From the NCBI RefSeq assembly GCF_000160755.1, contig NZ_GG668576.1:1332031-1396030 (forward strand): 64,000 bases of DNA, in the 5' to 3' direction. The notes under the pieces were generated by a model, which had not been told where the DNA came from, ran no database searches, and was given only the letters and a program-made list of their open reading frames with translations. Shown piece by piece: positions 1-9,391 of the stretch. Origin of the DNA: Proteus mirabilis ATCC 29906 (GTDB lineage Bacteria > Pseudomonadota > Gammaproteobacteria > Enterobacterales > Enterobacteriaceae). The position numbers and the translations under genes are program-made. Position 1 is the stretch's first letter, and each line of letters opens with the position of its first letter.

Positions 1-143
1 CCAAACAGTTTGATTCTGCCTCCATTTTTATCGGAGCGCAAGAGGAAATGAAAAAGTCGACTTTTATTTTAGCCAATATATTAGTTAGAAACAAATTAAA
101 AGGAATAGGTATTAAATTACCAATTATTAATATAAAGAGCTAA
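1..143 (+). CDS. C-terminal end of an unidentified protein (cut by window edge)
   Basis: From base 3 an open frame runs 46 codons to a TAA at 141-143; its 5' part lies outside the window. The visible peptide ends in a basic, hydrophobic tail (…RNKLKGIGIKLPIINIKS) and contains IFIGAQEEMKKS. I do not recognise the family. It converges on the GH105 gene and the two stop codons overlap by 3 bases, so the two genes end tail to tail. It could be chance, but the composition looks like real coding sequence. Confidence 0.45.
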   Translation, partial: KQFDSASIFIGAQEEMKKSTFILANILVRNKLKGIGIKLPIINIKS

Positions 144-1210
144 TTATTTAACGTCATTTTTAATACTTCACTACCCGCTAATAAGTATGCTCCAGCGCCA
201 TAATCCATATTATGCTCAAATTTTACCTCTCGCGGATTAAATGCCGGAAGTTGTACCCAACCAATCATGCCATTATCATGAATACAGGATTGTAATGCTG
301 ACCACGCTCTATGTAATGCGGGAAAATATTCTTCTTTATTTAATTCACCCTGATTTATTCCCCATGCAAGTCCATAACAAAAAAGCGCGGTAGCTGAACT
401 TTCAGGTGCAGGGAAATTATCAGGATCTAATAAACTGGTGCGCCAAAAACCATCTTCATGTTGGTAATCTAGGATAGAACGCGCTAATTGTTTAAACAGT
501 GTTATATAACGATCGCGCTCATGATAATCATCAGGCATATATTGAAGAATGCGAGGAATAGAAGCCAAAACCCAACCAATACCGCGACTCCAAAATACTT
601 TTTCACCATTAGCTTCACGCATTTCATTTCCCTGACCATCAGGAATATAGCGGTGATCGCGGAAAATAAGTCCAGTTTCAGCATCACGTAAATGTTCAAT
701 AGCATCCCAATAAGCGGTATGCATATAATCCAAATAACGTCGTTCGCTAATAATTTCAGCCAAAGCAGCAAAACCAGGAGGTGCCATAAAAAGTGCATCG
801 CACCACCACCAGTCTTCACGCCCTGGTTTTGGATCATTTAGCATGATATCAAACGCTTTAATCGTCGGTTCAAGAATTTCAGATTGTTCAAACAAAGGAC
901 TTATCGCCAAATAAGCTTGAGCGCAAACATGATCATCCGCAAAACGTGCATTAGGACCTGTTCTAAATCCAGTATGTAAGGTGTAATTTAACACACCATT
1001 AAGGTACTCTTTATCTTGTGTCGCTTGCCATGCCGCACTTACACAGGTCCATAAAACACCGCGTTCCCAATCTGTATCTTTAATAAAACGAGTTTTACCA
1101 CTACGGCGACGAACACTACGAACTTGATGAGCCGATTGATAACGATAAACCCGTTTCATATTTTGTAACACGAGATCTCTTTGTAAAGCCTCTGTATTAG
1201 CGTGTTCCAT
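140..1210 (-). CDS. GH105-family unsaturated uronyl hydrolase (YteR-like)
   Basis: Predicted to hydrolyse the unsaturated uronic acid from the non-reducing end of lyase-generated di/oligosaccharides in the cytoplasm. The (alpha/alpha)6-barrel family is recognised from the WWWCDALFMAPP block (catalytic Asp about residue 138), FWSRGIGWVLAS and the ESSATALF block. These fit GH105 (YteR, YesR) better than GH88. There is no signal peptide, about 356 aa. I chose the ATG at 1210 because GGAG lies just upstream; an earlier in-frame start would run into kduD. It is the last gene of the minus-strand aga/kdu operon, 17 bp after kduD. In that context the substrate is probably an unsaturated uronyl-hexosamine (phosphate) rather than rhamnogalacturonan. 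The specificity is inference. Confidence 0.85.
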   Translation of the reverse strand: MEHANTEALQRDLVLQNMKRVYRYQSAHQVRSVRRRSGKTRFIKDTDWERGVLWTCVSAAWQATQDKEYLNGVLNYTLHTGFRTGPNARFADDHVCAQAYLAISPLFEQSEILEPTIKAFDIMLNDPKPGREDWWWCDALFMAPPGFAALAEIISERRYLDYMHTAYWDAIEHLRDAETGLIFRDHRYIPDGQGNEMREANGEKVFWSRGIGWVLASIPRILQYMPDDYHERDRYITLFKQLARSILDYQHEDGFWRTSLLDPDNFPAPESSATALFCYGLAWGINQGELNKEEYFPALHRAWSALQSCIHDNGMIGWVQLPAFNPREVKFEHNMDYGAGAYLLAGSEVLKMTLNN

Positions 1211-1227
1211 CCTAGTTCTCCATAAGA

Positions 1228-1983
1228 TTATCGAGCTAACCAACCACCATCAACCGCAATGGTATATCCATTGATATAATCACTAGCTTTAGAGGCTAAA
1301 AATATGGCAGGACCTGCGACATCTTCAGGTGTTCCCCAACGCCCCGCAGGAATACGCTCTAAAATAGCAGCATTACGCGCTTCATCAGCACGAAGTGCAG
1401 CGGTGTTATCGGTTGCCATATAGCCAGGAGCAATTGCATTTACATTAATATTATATTGTGATAATTCCGTCGCTAATGCTCGTGTTAATCCCATTACCGC
1501 GGATTTACTTGCCGTATAAGAAGGAACTCGGATACCTCCTTGATAAGAAAGCATTGACGCGATGTTGATTATCTTGCCACCTTCGCCTTGTTTGACAAAC
1601 TGGCGAGCCACTTTTTGCGATAAGAAAAACAGTGTCTTTTGGTTAATATTAATCACATCATCCCAATCTTTTTCACTAAATTGCAAAAGATCTTCACGGC
1701 GAATAATACCGGCATTATTCACTAAAATATCAATACGTCCCATCACCTTAACAGCCTCATCCACTAAAGCATCTAATCCATCTTGTTGGATTAAATTTTG
1801 CGTGATGTAATGAAAACGACGGCCTAACGCTTCGACTTTTTGACGCGTTTCAGGAGCATCTTGAATACCCACGCCAACAATATCCGCACCGGCTTGTGCT
1901 AAACCTATTGCCATTCCTTGCCCTAAGCCTGTATTACACCCAGTAACAATGGCAACTTTGCCTGTTAAATCAAATAAATTCAT
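1228..1983 (-). CDS. kduD: 2-dehydro-3-deoxy-D-gluconate 5-dehydrogenase KduD (SDR)
   Basis: NAD(P)H-dependent reduction of 2,5-diketo-3-deoxygluconate (DKII) to 2-keto-3-deoxygluconate (KDG), the step after KduI. It is a 251-aa short-chain dehydrogenase: cofactor motif TGCNTGLGQG at residues 14-23, NNAG at 89-92, and catalytic Tyr156/Lys160 in YTASK. The C-terminus IAVDGGWLAR is typical of KduD. The start at 1983 has AGAGG upstream; a longer frame upstream would read through a hairpin. It is followed closely by the GH105 hydrolase and preceded by kduI, so uronate release, isomerisation and reduction are co-transcribed. Confidence 0.93.
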   Translation of the reverse strand: MNLFDLTGKVAIVTGCNTGLGQGMAIGLAQAGADIVGVGIQDAPETRQKVEALGRRFHYITQNLIQQDGLDALVDEAVKVMGRIDILVNNAGIIRREDLLQFSEKDWDDVININQKTLFFLSQKVARQFVKQGEGGKIINIASMLSYQGGIRVPSYTASKSAVMGLTRALATELSQYNINVNAIAPGYMATDNTAALRADEARNAAILERIPAGRWGTPEDVAGPAIFLASKASDYINGYTIAVDGGWLAR

Positions 1984-2000
1984 GATTAAAACCTCTAGAA

Positions 2001-2021
2001 GTGTGGCAATAATTGCCACAC
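2001..2021. other. Hairpin between kduI and kduD
   Basis: A perfect 9-bp inverted repeat (gtgtggcaa / ttgccacac, 3-nt loop) is followed by T8 on the plus strand. For the minus-strand operon the T run comes before the hairpin, so it is not a normal terminator for kduI. It would stop antisense (plus-strand) transcription, or act as an RNA-processing or stability element just upstream of the kduD ribosome binding site. Confidence 0.6.
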
Positions 2022-2064
2022 TTTTTTTTGTAGGAATAAAGAATAAAATGTAATTAATTATCTG

Positions 2065-2895
2065 TTATTTCAGATCTTTCATAGCAACATGATCCATATC
2101 GTGGAATACCTGGTTTTCACCCACCATTCCCCAAATAAAGGTATAAGATGCGCTTCCTACGCCAGAATGAATTGACCAACTAGGACTAATGACAGCTTGT
2201 TCGTTGCGTACCACTAAATGACGAGTTTCAGTTGGCTCTCCCATATAATGGAAAACCACATTGTCATCTTTCATATCGAAATAAAGATATACTTCCATAC
2301 GACGTTCATGAGTATGACATGGCATTGTGTTCCACAAGCTACCCGGCTCAAGCACTGTCATCCCCATGGATAATTGACATGTTGGTAACACTGAAGGATG
2401 TAAAAACTTATAAATCGTACGAACGTTACAATTTTCTGCATTACCTAACTTTTCAGGTGAGGCCTGCTGTTGAGTAATTTTGCGAGTAGGATAAGTGTGA
2501 TGTGCTGGTGCACAGTTAATATAAAAACGCGCCGGTGTCTCTACAGAATCACTGGTGAATTCAACAGATTTGGCTCCCATACCAATATAAATGGCTTCAC
2601 GAGGGCCAATTTCAAATACCTCACCGTCTATAATAACTTTACCCGCACCACCAATATTAATAGCACCTAATTCACGTCTTTCTAAGAAGAAATCAACACC
2701 AAGTGCTTTACCCGCCATTAATGCTAAAGGTTGAGTTGTTGGGACAACTCCCCCAACAATAATCCGATCTATATGGCTATAAGTGAGATTCATTTCCCCT
2801 TCACAGAATAGGTTCTCAATCAGGAACTCTTTACGAAGTCCTTCTGTATCAAGCCTTTTAGCATGTTCACTATGAATTGGCTGACGAATTTCCAT
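2065..2895 (-). CDS. kduI: 5-dehydro-4-deoxy-D-glucuronate isomerase KduI
   Basis: Converts 4-deoxy-L-threo-5-hexosulose uronate (DKI), the spontaneous ring-opened form of the unsaturated uronate, to 2,5-diketo-3-deoxygluconate. At 276 aa it is close to E. coli KduI (278 aa). The cupin metal site is visible: His194 and His196 in [10 protein letters not shown], Glu201, and His243 in SWSIHSG. The N-terminus [13 protein letters not shown] is characteristic. It lies 42 bp after agaA, with a hairpin separating it from kduD. Its presence in an aga-type operon is what shows that the imported sugar carries a 4,5-unsaturated uronic acid. Confidence 0.95.
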   Translation of the reverse strand: MEIRQPIHSEHAKRLDTEGLRKEFLIENLFCEGEMNLTYSHIDRIIVGGVVPTTQPLALMAGKALGVDFFLERRELGAINIGGAGKVIIDGEVFEIGPREAIYIGMGAKSVEFTSDSVETPARFYINCAPAHHTYPTRKITQQQASPEKLGNAENCNVRTIYKFLHPSVLPTCQLSMGMTVLEPGSLWNTMPCHTHERRMEVYLYFDMKDDNVVFHYMGEPTETRHLVVRNEQAVISPSWSIHSGVGSASYTFIWGMVGENQVFHDMDHVAMKDLK

Positions 2896-2937
2896 TATAA
2901 ATACCTCATTTTTACTGATGGGAGCATAACGAAAAGG

Positions 2938-4107
2938 TTATGCATTATCCCCGGATACAGAGTAAATATGATTTCCTCTGATGAATGTATCGGTAAGATG
3001 AAAACACTCATCCACCACGGCAAAGCTGGCTTGTTGACCTGCTTTGATATAACCCAATTTATCCCCTATGCCGAGATACTCAGCGGGGATCGCCGATGCC
3101 ATTTGAACTGCTTCCCACTCAGGAATATGTGCAAGTTGCACCATGTTTCTTAACGCACTATCAAGACTGCAAGTGCTACCAGCTAGCGACCCATCGGCAG
3201 TTTTTGCCTGTCCATTGGTGACGGTGACCGTTTGAGCACCTAATGTGTAATCACCATCAGCTAAACCTCCCGCTCGCATACAATCTGTAATTAGGGCAAT
3301 CTGTTGATATCCTTTCATGCGATATGCCAGTTGCATCATTACAGGGTGAACATGGATACCATCAGCAATAAGTTCAGCTAATACACTGTGATATAACACT
3401 GCACCACAACATCCCGGCTCACGATGATGAAGCCCGGTCATGCCGTTATACAGATGCACACCACAATCAGCACCGTGTGAAAAAGCTCGTGAAGCTTGTT
3501 CATAAGTTGCTGCTGTATGTGCCACACTTGGTTTAATTCCTCGGCTGACCAACCAATCAATCGCATTCATCGCACCTTCAGCTTCAGGTGCAACAGCAAC
3601 ACGCAATAGCGATCCCCCAGCACTGTCGAGTAATGTTTCTAATTCACAGATGGTCGGCGCTTTGAGATATTTCACAGGGTGTGAACCACGATGGCGTTCT
3701 GTAAAATAAGGGCCTTCTAAAAAGCTACCGAGTAACAACGCACCTGTTGCTTGAGGTTTTGATACAAACTCACGGACTTGTAATAGCGCATGACGGATAT
3801 CCTCCATCGGTGCTGTGACAGTCGTTGCAACCCAAGCCACACCCCCTGTTTTAACCAGCGCATCGGCTATAGTTTGTAGCCCTTGTTGCGTTGCATCCAT
3901 CACATCAGCCCCTTCACGACCATGAATATGGATATCCACAAAACCGGGTAATAATGATTTTCCTTTTAAGCGAATAACTGGGCAATCTGTTGGTGCTTGT
4001 GTGGTGATTGATTCAATATTTTCACCATTAACATGGACATAGCAGAGATAACGGATACCTTCAGGTGTAAAGGTTCTATCTGCTAAAATGGCATATCGCT
4101 GATTCAT
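2938..4107 (-). CDS. agaA: N-acetylgalactosamine-6-phosphate deacetylase (NagA/AgaA family)
   Basis: Amidohydrolase removing acetate from an N-acetylhexosamine-6-phosphate in the cytoplasm. It has 389 aa. Metal-site motifs are visible: HIHG (His60, His62), LEGPYF, PSVAHTAAT, HLYNGMTGLHHREPG and the LITDCMRAGG aspartate. The start ATG overlaps the EIIA stop (ATGA), showing translational coupling. The aga context (agaS, kbaZ, mannose-family PTS) favours GalNAc-6-P over GlcNAc-6-P; the sequence alone does not separate AgaA from NagA. It yields galactosamine-6-P for AgaS. Confidence 0.88.
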   Translation of the reverse strand: MNQRYAILADRTFTPEGIRYLCYVHVNGENIESITTQAPTDCPVIRLKGKSLLPGFVDIHIHGREGADVMDATQQGLQTIADALVKTGGVAWVATTVTAPMEDIRHALLQVREFVSKPQATGALLLGSFLEGPYFTERHRGSHPVKYLKAPTICELETLLDSAGGSLLRVAVAPEAEGAMNAIDWLVSRGIKPSVAHTAATYEQASRAFSHGADCGVHLYNGMTGLHHREPGCCGAVLYHSVLAELIADGIHVHPVMMQLAYRMKGYQQIALITDCMRAGGLADGDYTLGAQTVTVTNGQAKTADGSLAGSTCSLDSALRNMVQLAHIPEWEAVQMASAIPAEYLGIGDKLGYIKAGQQASFAVVDECFHLTDTFIRGNHIYSVSGDNA

Positions 4108-4538
4108 AAGCCGTCTTCTTCTTCAACATCATGACTATCTATTTGTGCCAATTGCTCTCGAATATCTTGAATGCTGTCTTGACCAATTTCGCGTAGCGTT
4201 TGCACCAATTCCGTCGTTGAACACCCTTCCCGTTCAAATGCCGCATTAACAATCATGGGTAAATTAACCCCAGCTAACACCTCAACAGAGGGATTTTGCA
4301 TCATGATTGCCATTGCGCGATTACAAGGGGTACCACCAGGTAAATCTGTTAAGAACAGATATTGCTGGCATGACATAGCGTTAATCGCTTCACGCATTTT
4401 TTGTTCAAGCTCATCAGGAGAAATTGACTCAATAAAATCAATAAACGCGATATTTTCTTGCTCACCAGCAATCGCCTTTACAGCGGATGCCATACCTGTA
4501 GCAAAATTAAGATGTCCTGAGACAATAAGACCTATCAT
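4104..4538 (-). CDS. agaF: PTS mannose-family EIIA component (AgaF-like)
   Basis: Cytosolic phosphocarrier that takes phosphate from HPr and passes it to EIIB. It has 144 aa, with the phospho-acceptor His9 in IVSGHLNFATGM and the family block LPGGTPCNRA. It is a free-standing EIIA, as in the Aga system rather than fused IIAB. It ends in an acidic tail and overlaps agaA by 4 bp. A 99-bp gap separates it from EIID and contains an A/T-rich leader and ribosome binding site. Its sugar could be GalNAc or a lyase-derived disaccharide; see findings. Confidence 0.9.
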   Translation of the reverse strand: MIGLIVSGHLNFATGMASAVKAIAGEQENIAFIDFIESISPDELEQKMREAINAMSCQQYLFLTDLPGGTPCNRAMAIMMQNPSVEVLAGVNLPMIVNAAFEREGCSTTELVQTLREIGQDSIQDIREQLAQIDSHDVEEEDGL

Positions 4539-4637
4539 GAGTAACTCCTTGCGAGTAGCAGATAGTTCTACTACCCGTTTGTAGCAAGTTAATAATGTAT
4601 TTCGATTAACAGTGTCGACAATTAGGGCATCTCTTTT

Positions 4638-5528
4638 TTATAAGAATCCTAATACATGCCCAATAACGCCAAATGCTAGGGTTGAAAAAATCAATACCGG
4701 GGGCTTACCCCAAAAACCGGTACTTTTCACCATTTTGTACATTAAGAAAACTAAGCACAGTGGCAGTAAATTCGGCATAATTTTGTCGAAGAGGGCTGTT
4801 TGTAATTCAACGACTTTTCCGCCAAGTTCCAGCGAGGCGGTGGTTTGCACTTTGATAAAGGTCGCCGAGAGCGCACCAATAACAAAGATCCCCATAATAT
4901 TTGCCGCTTTCGCTAATTTTTCAGTGGCATCGCTCATATTGACCATTGCCGCAGTACCTGCGCGATAGCCCATAAACATCAGTCCGAAATACACTAAAAA
5001 ATGCACAATTTGATACAAGAAGAAGAAAACGAAAGGTCCTGCAATCGAGCCTTCCATTGCAATAGAAGCACCTAATGCTAAGGTCAAAGGCATTAAGGTC
5101 ATATGGTCGATAGCATCGCCAATGCCCCCAGTCGGCCCCATTCCTGCCACTTTCATCACATTAACAGTCGATGGCTTTTCTTTGTTCTCTTCCATTGCCA
5201 CCGCCGTTCCTAATAAAAAGGTAAACAGCTTTGGACTGGCATTAAAAAATTGCAGATGGTTTTTCAACGATGTTGCATAATCGCGTTTATTATTGCCGTG
5301 AATTTTCTTCAATGCTGGAATAATTGAGAAAGCGAATCCACCACCTTGCATACGTTCAAAGTTGAAGTTACCTTCCATAAATAAGCCACGGAATGCACAC
5401 TTCCAAAGTATGCCTTTAGTAATAACTTTTCTGACAGCAGTATCTTGATACTCATCAATGCCATCAATCAAAGAACCTGTTTCTGGTTTATCCTGCGTTT
5501 TCAATGCGGTGCTGTTATCAGATACCAT
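4638..5528 (-). CDS. agaE: PTS mannose-family EIID component (AgaE-like)
   Basis: Inner-membrane subunit that forms the sugar channel with EIIC. It has 296 aa with the EIID landmarks NFERMQGGGFAFSIIPALKKI, GPTGGIGDAIDHMTLMPLTLALGASIAMEG (split here across residues about 65-190), and a hydrophobic C-terminal domain. I chose the ATG at 5528 because GAGGA lies 9 nt upstream, inside the end of EIIC, giving an 11-bp overlap; upstream in-frame starts would overlap EIIC further without a better ribosome binding site. It is co-translated with EIIC. Confidence 0.9.
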   Translation of the reverse strand: MVSDNSTALKTQDKPETGSLIDGIDEYQDTAVRKVITKGILWKCAFRGLFMEGNFNFERMQGGGFAFSIIPALKKIHGNNKRDYATSLKNHLQFFNASPKLFTFLLGTAVAMEENKEKPSTVNVMKVAGMGPTGGIGDAIDHMTLMPLTLALGASIAMEGSIAGPFVFFFLYQIVHFLVYFGLMFMGYRAGTAAMVNMSDATEKLAKAANIMGIFVIGALSATFIKVQTTASLELGGKVVELQTALFDKIMPNLLPLCLVFLMYKMVKSTGFWGKPPVLIFSTLAFGVIGHVLGFL

Positions 5529-6285
5529 CTTCGAAATCCTCATTCTGCTGACTTGAATTTTTATTGTTACCACTAAAGAAGAAGTAGAGTGCGGCGGCTG
5601 ATGCGCCTAAAATAGCGACGGCCATAATTGGGAGTTTGAGATAGGTTGTCATCACGAAACCAATAAAGAACACACCGGCCACTTCTTTTGACCACATAAT
5701 TTTTAGAAGCATTGCAAAACCAATTGCGGGTACCATTTTCGCCCCAATACCTAATCCTTCTAATAAGACTTTTGGCGTGTTCTCATCAATCCATTGAGCA
5801 GCATGTTCACCAAAATAAACAGTAACAAAAGCGACTAAAGCATAAAGGAGTGAACGGACAATAAGTGTAATAATCAGCAAGCGAGAGATCCCCGCACCGT
5901 CAGCCTTTTCTGCATATCGATCCGCTTTACCCATGGTAAATGCAGTCATAGCAAAGAAACCAATCACCAACATCTGCATTAAAACAGCAATAGGCATACC
6001 TATTCCCATTGCAACTTCCGGTGATTGTTTTGTCATTACCGCAAAAGCAACTGCTGCAATGGTGCCTAATGTCACATCTGGTGGCTGAGCTCCGGCATTA
6101 GGTACAAGCCCTAACCATGCAAGTTCTAAGGTAGCACCTGCAATTAATCCTACTTGCATATCTCCCATAATCAGACCGACAACGGGCCCTGTAATTAATG
6201 GTCGATGGATATTTAATGCCACGTCGTACTTATCGATACCGCAAAAGAAGGCCCATAAAGCCACTAAAGAAGCTTCAAAAATCAT
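5518..6285 (-). CDS. agaW: PTS mannose-family EIIC component (AgaW-like)
   Basis: Membrane permease subunit carrying the sugar pathway, 255 aa with several hydrophobic segments. Family blocks include RPLITGPVVGLIMGDMQ, ATLELAWLGLVPNAGAQPPDV and GIGMPIAVLMQM. The hydrophilic tail (NNKNSSQQNEDFEDGI) overlaps the EIID start. It is 49 bp downstream of EIIB. The order EIIB-EIIC-EIID-EIIA matches the agaVWEF block of enterobacteria and also the GAG-disaccharide PTS of streptococci. Confidence 0.92.
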   Translation of the reverse strand: MIFEASLVALWAFFCGIDKYDVALNIHRPLITGPVVGLIMGDMQVGLIAGATLELAWLGLVPNAGAQPPDVTLGTIAAVAFAVMTKQSPEVAMGIGMPIAVLMQMLVIGFFAMTAFTMGKADRYAEKADGAGISRLLIITLIVRSLLYALVAFVTVYFGEHAAQWIDENTPKVLLEGLGIGAKMVPAIGFAMLLKIMWSKEVAGVFFIGFVMTTYLKLPIMAVAILGASAAALYFFFSGNNKNSSQQNEDFEDGI

Positions 6286-6334
6286 AAATTATCCTCAAAC
6301 CTGCCTATAGCAGGTTTTCTTGATCAGGAAATAA

Positions 6335-6829
6335 TCAGGCTGATGCGAGTGTTAGTACATCAACAGGAGTTTGATCTGGTGTGTTTTGGACTGTGCAAGT
6401 AACCCCTTTTTCGATAAGACGCTTAAAAGCACTAAGATCTTTTTCATCGATAGAGACTGTTTTCGCAATTTGACGTTTACCTTCATGAAAATGCATATTG
6501 CCAACATTACAATGAGTAATAGGCACGCCACCTTCAACTAAACGGGCTACATCAGTTGGGTTATTACACAGAACAAAAATTTTCTGACGAGGAGATGCTT
6601 TGCTAATAACATCAATAGTTTTTTGAATAGAGAAAAAGCGAACCGCATATTCGCCGCCAGCAGATGCTTTCATTCCCGCCTGCATAAATGCAGCATTGGG
6701 ACCTTCAGCAGCATCATCATTAGCGACTAAAATTAGGTTTGCTTCCGTATGTTTACCCCATGTAATGCGGATTTGTCCATGAAGTAAACGTTCATCAATG
6801 CGGGTCCAGACAATATTAGGTGTGTTCAT
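6335..6829 (-). CDS. agaV: PTS mannose-family EIIB component (AgaV-like)
   Basis: Cytosolic phospho-transfer subunit, 164 aa. The active-site His17 lies in RIDERLLHGQI, the standard EIIB mannose-family motif. It transfers phosphate to the C6 hydroxyl of the sugar passing through EIIC/EIID. It lies 24 bp downstream of agaS. If the substrate is the unsaturated disaccharide, phosphorylation would fall on the hexosamine C6, which fits AgaA acting later on a 6-phosphate. Confidence 0.92.
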   Translation of the reverse strand: MNTPNIVWTRIDERLLHGQIRITWGKHTEANLILVANDDAAEGPNAAFMQAGMKASAGGEYAVRFFSIQKTIDVISKASPRQKIFVLCNNPTDVARLVEGGVPITHCNVGNMHFHEGKRQIAKTVSIDEKDLSAFKRLIEKGVTCTVQNTPDQTPVDVLTLASA

Positions 6830-6853
6830 AACTAGCTCTCTTATTATATTTTA

Positions 6854-8044
6854 TTAATTTAAAGCAGACTGTGTGTCTTCTGTTTTAAGTGAGAACGGAT
6901 AAATTGTGACGCCTTGTACAACTCGATTGATTTCTCCGGTTGGAGATGGATTATCAGGCGTATTCCCTAGTGCAATAGAACTGTGAAATGCAAATGATTG
7001 CGCCAACATCAAATAAGGGAACAATAGCGCCACATCTGAACAGTTCTCTAACGCTGGAATATAAACAAAACTCTCTGGTGAAAAAGTTTTATCATTTCGT
7101 GCGGTGATCGCGATCACCTTGCCTGATGCATTATCGTGAATAACCTCTCGTAATAAATCTGTCTCGTATTGACGTGTATAAGGATCATTAGAGAAAAACA
7201 TCACCACAAGGGTTTCTTTATTTACGATGGATTTAGGCCCGTGTCGAAAGCCTAATGGGGTATCAAAATTGGCTACGACTTTACCCGCCGTCAGCTCTAA
7301 CATTTTTAATGCGGCTTCTTGTGCTAGCCCTTGTAATCCTCCGCTACCAAGATAAATAACGCGTTTGAATTTTCCTGCGTATTGATGGCGGATAATTTTA
7401 TTTGCTTTGTCAAATTGCGCTTTGTAATCACTAAAAAACGGCGCAATAGCATCAGTAAATACACTATCGCCTAAAAAGATAGTGACCGCCGCCATCATCA
7501 TTGAAGAAAAACTTGATGTCATTGCTAATGAGCGATCGTTTGACTCTTCCGGCATTAATAACGCCAATGCCTTATGACTATTTTGGCAATATTGATAAAG
7601 CTGGCCCTGAGGGTTACAGGTTAAAACTAAGTGGTAACATTGCGATAAGCACTTCTTTGCAATATCTAACGCAGCCACACTTTCGGGGCTATTCCCTGAA
7701 CGAGCAAAAGAAATCAGTAATGTAGGGATATCTTCGGCTAAATATTCTTGAGGATCAGCAACTAAATCCGTTGTGGCAATAGCATCAACACGACGTTTTA
7801 TAGCTCCCGTCAAAATAGGTGCTAACGCTCTACCGGCAAACGCGGATGTTCCAGCTCCCGTAAGAATTATTCTGCTATTTGATGCCTCCAATGCTTTTTC
7901 TAAAAAAGACTCAATATCAGCACGTTTTTCTCGAATTGATAGCCATGTTTTTTTCCAGCACTCTGGTTGCTGGTCAATTTCTTTCGCTGTCCAAAATGCG
8001 TTTAACTGCTCAAGTTCAGCGGTTTGATAGCTTAAATATTCCAT
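6854..8044 (-). CDS. agaS: Galactosamine-6-phosphate deaminase/isomerase AgaS (SIS domains)
   Basis: Converts galactosamine-6-P to tagatose-6-P plus ammonia. It has 396 aa with two SIS (sugar isomerase) domains: N-terminal TGAGTSAFAGRALAPILTG with ISFARSGNSPES, and C-terminal YLGSGGLQGLAQEAALKMLEL with TPLGFRHGPKS. The ATG at 8044 has GAGGG 6 nt upstream; an in-frame TTG at 8056 abuts the kbaZ stop and has no better ribosome binding site. It lies 12 bp downstream of kbaZ. No tagatose-6-P kinase is visible in the window, so PfkA or another kinase elsewhere must make the bisphosphate. Confidence 0.92.
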   Translation of the reverse strand: MEYLSYQTAELEQLNAFWTAKEIDQQPECWKKTWLSIREKRADIESFLEKALEASNSRIILTGAGTSAFAGRALAPILTGAIKRRVDAIATTDLVADPQEYLAEDIPTLLISFARSGNSPESVAALDIAKKCLSQCYHLVLTCNPQGQLYQYCQNSHKALALLMPEESNDRSLAMTSSFSSMMMAAVTIFLGDSVFTDAIAPFFSDYKAQFDKANKIIRHQYAGKFKRVIYLGSGGLQGLAQEAALKMLELTAGKVVANFDTPLGFRHGPKSIVNKETLVVMFFSNDPYTRQYETDLLREVIHDNASGKVIAITARNDKTFSPESFVYIPALENCSDVALLFPYLMLAQSFAFHSSIALGNTPDNPSPTGEINRVVQGVTIYPFSLKTEDTQSALN

Positions 8045-8056
8045 GGTTTCCCTCAA

Positions 8057-9337
8057 TTAATGGACATTGCACGCATCGGCATAAACCGACAACACATCAC
8101 GAATTTTCGCAATAACAAATGACTCAGGCGTACCCGCAATTTTCCCCTCTCTAAACTGGGTAAATTGATAAGGCAAATATTGGCTAAGTAAGGGAAGTGG
8201 AATAGGCTTAACAGATAAATTATCCATTAATGTGTCAATAGCAGTATTAATCTCGGCATCAGGCCAATAATAACGAATACGATCACTAAAACTATAAACA
8301 CGAGCAAAGGCGAGTTGACGTTCATCACCGTGATAATATTTTTGCCAAAAATTAGGCTCACGGCACATCAATTGTTCCATTTTTTCACGTAATCGAGAGC
8401 ACTTCTCAAGAGGAAATAATGTTTCTTCAATGGCGCAAAGTGCATATAAACCTTCACGCATAGCAAATGTTAGCGCCGGCCCAACTTTTAAAATAGCAAA
8501 GTGATCATGGACGAGTTGCTGATAAGCTTGATTGGTTTGATAATCTGTAGAGTGAGCTTCAAAAACCAGATGAGAATAGTCATTTACTACTTGGCTTAAC
8601 GCTTGTGCTTTTTCAGATTGATAATCAATAATACCGGTATGATCAAATTCAACCCCAGGCTGTACAACTAAACCTATAACACGAGTCCAACACTCTCCCA
8701 CACCAGCGTCATAAAATGCTTGGCGATGGCACGCTAATGTTTTACGGGCAGCATCAGGTGAAGTCACCTCAACGGTATCAAGCTCTTCAGCAGCACCACC
8801 AGGAACGGGGACTTCTGTGCCAACAACATAAACAATATCACTAAAACCAAATATCTTTTTGGCGGTATTTTCTGCAATAACAGCAAGACGAGCTGCACGC
8901 GATGCCACGATTTCATCTGTTAAAGGAATAGGATCATCTGCACAAGACATACTGCAATCAAGATGGATTTTTTTAAATCCCGCGGCAACATAATGTGCAA
9001 TAAGTACATCCGCATTTGCCATCGCTTCTTCAGCATTAAGATGCTGCCAGCGATTAGGCCCTAAATGGTCACCACCAAGGATAAGCTTTTCGACAGGAAA
9101 ACCGACATTTTCCGCTTTCTCAATAACATATTGGTAAAAATCAGCGGGAGTCATACCTGTATAACCACCAAACTGATCAACCTGATTAGAGGTGGCTTCA
9201 ATCAGCAGAAAGGAATCATCGTCCAGCGCTTGTAATAAAGCAGCTTCTATTACTAAAGGGTGGGCAGAACAAACAGAATAAATACCATTCTGTTTGCCTG
9301 ATTTATGTTGCTGAACAATCTTTTCTAAAGGATGCAT
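8057..9337 (-). CDS. kbaZ: Tagatose-1,6-bisphosphate aldolase, KbaZ/GatZ subunit
   Basis: Non-catalytic subunit needed for full activity and stability of the class II aldolase KbaY. It has 426 aa, the usual KbaZ length; the N-terminus [26 protein letters not shown] and [21 protein letters not shown] are family hallmarks. It is the second gene of the operon after agaR. Its catalytic partner is not adjacent but is encoded at 15243-16097 on the other strand, so complex assembly needs both divergent transcripts. Confidence 0.94.
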   Translation of the reverse strand: MHPLEKIVQQHKSGKQNGIYSVCSAHPLVIEAALLQALDDDSFLLIEATSNQVDQFGGYTGMTPADFYQYVIEKAENVGFPVEKLILGGDHLGPNRWQHLNAEEAMANADVLIAHYVAAGFKKIHLDCSMSCADDPIPLTDEIVASRAARLAVIAENTAKKIFGFSDIVYVVGTEVPVPGGAAEELDTVEVTSPDAARKTLACHRQAFYDAGVGECWTRVIGLVVQPGVEFDHTGIIDYQSEKAQALSQVVNDYSHLVFEAHSTDYQTNQAYQQLVHDHFAILKVGPALTFAMREGLYALCAIEETLFPLEKCSRLREKMEQLMCREPNFWQKYYHGDERQLAFARVYSFSDRIRYYWPDAEINTAIDTLMDNLSVKPIPLPLLSQYLPYQFTQFREGKIAGTPESFVIAKIRDVLSVYADACNVH

Positions 9338-9391
9338 GTAAATACTAACTCCATAATCAACACCGGCGGTGTTGCTAATGGAGTTAGCAAA

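Noticed and set aside
502-837. Hydrophobic 111-codon minus-strand frame inside the GH105 gene
   Set aside because: Out-of-frame shadow of the well-supported GH105 gene, with no ribosome binding site.
2001-2029. Terminator for kduI
   Set aside because: The T tract is on the wrong side for minus-strand transcription; listed as a hairpin only.
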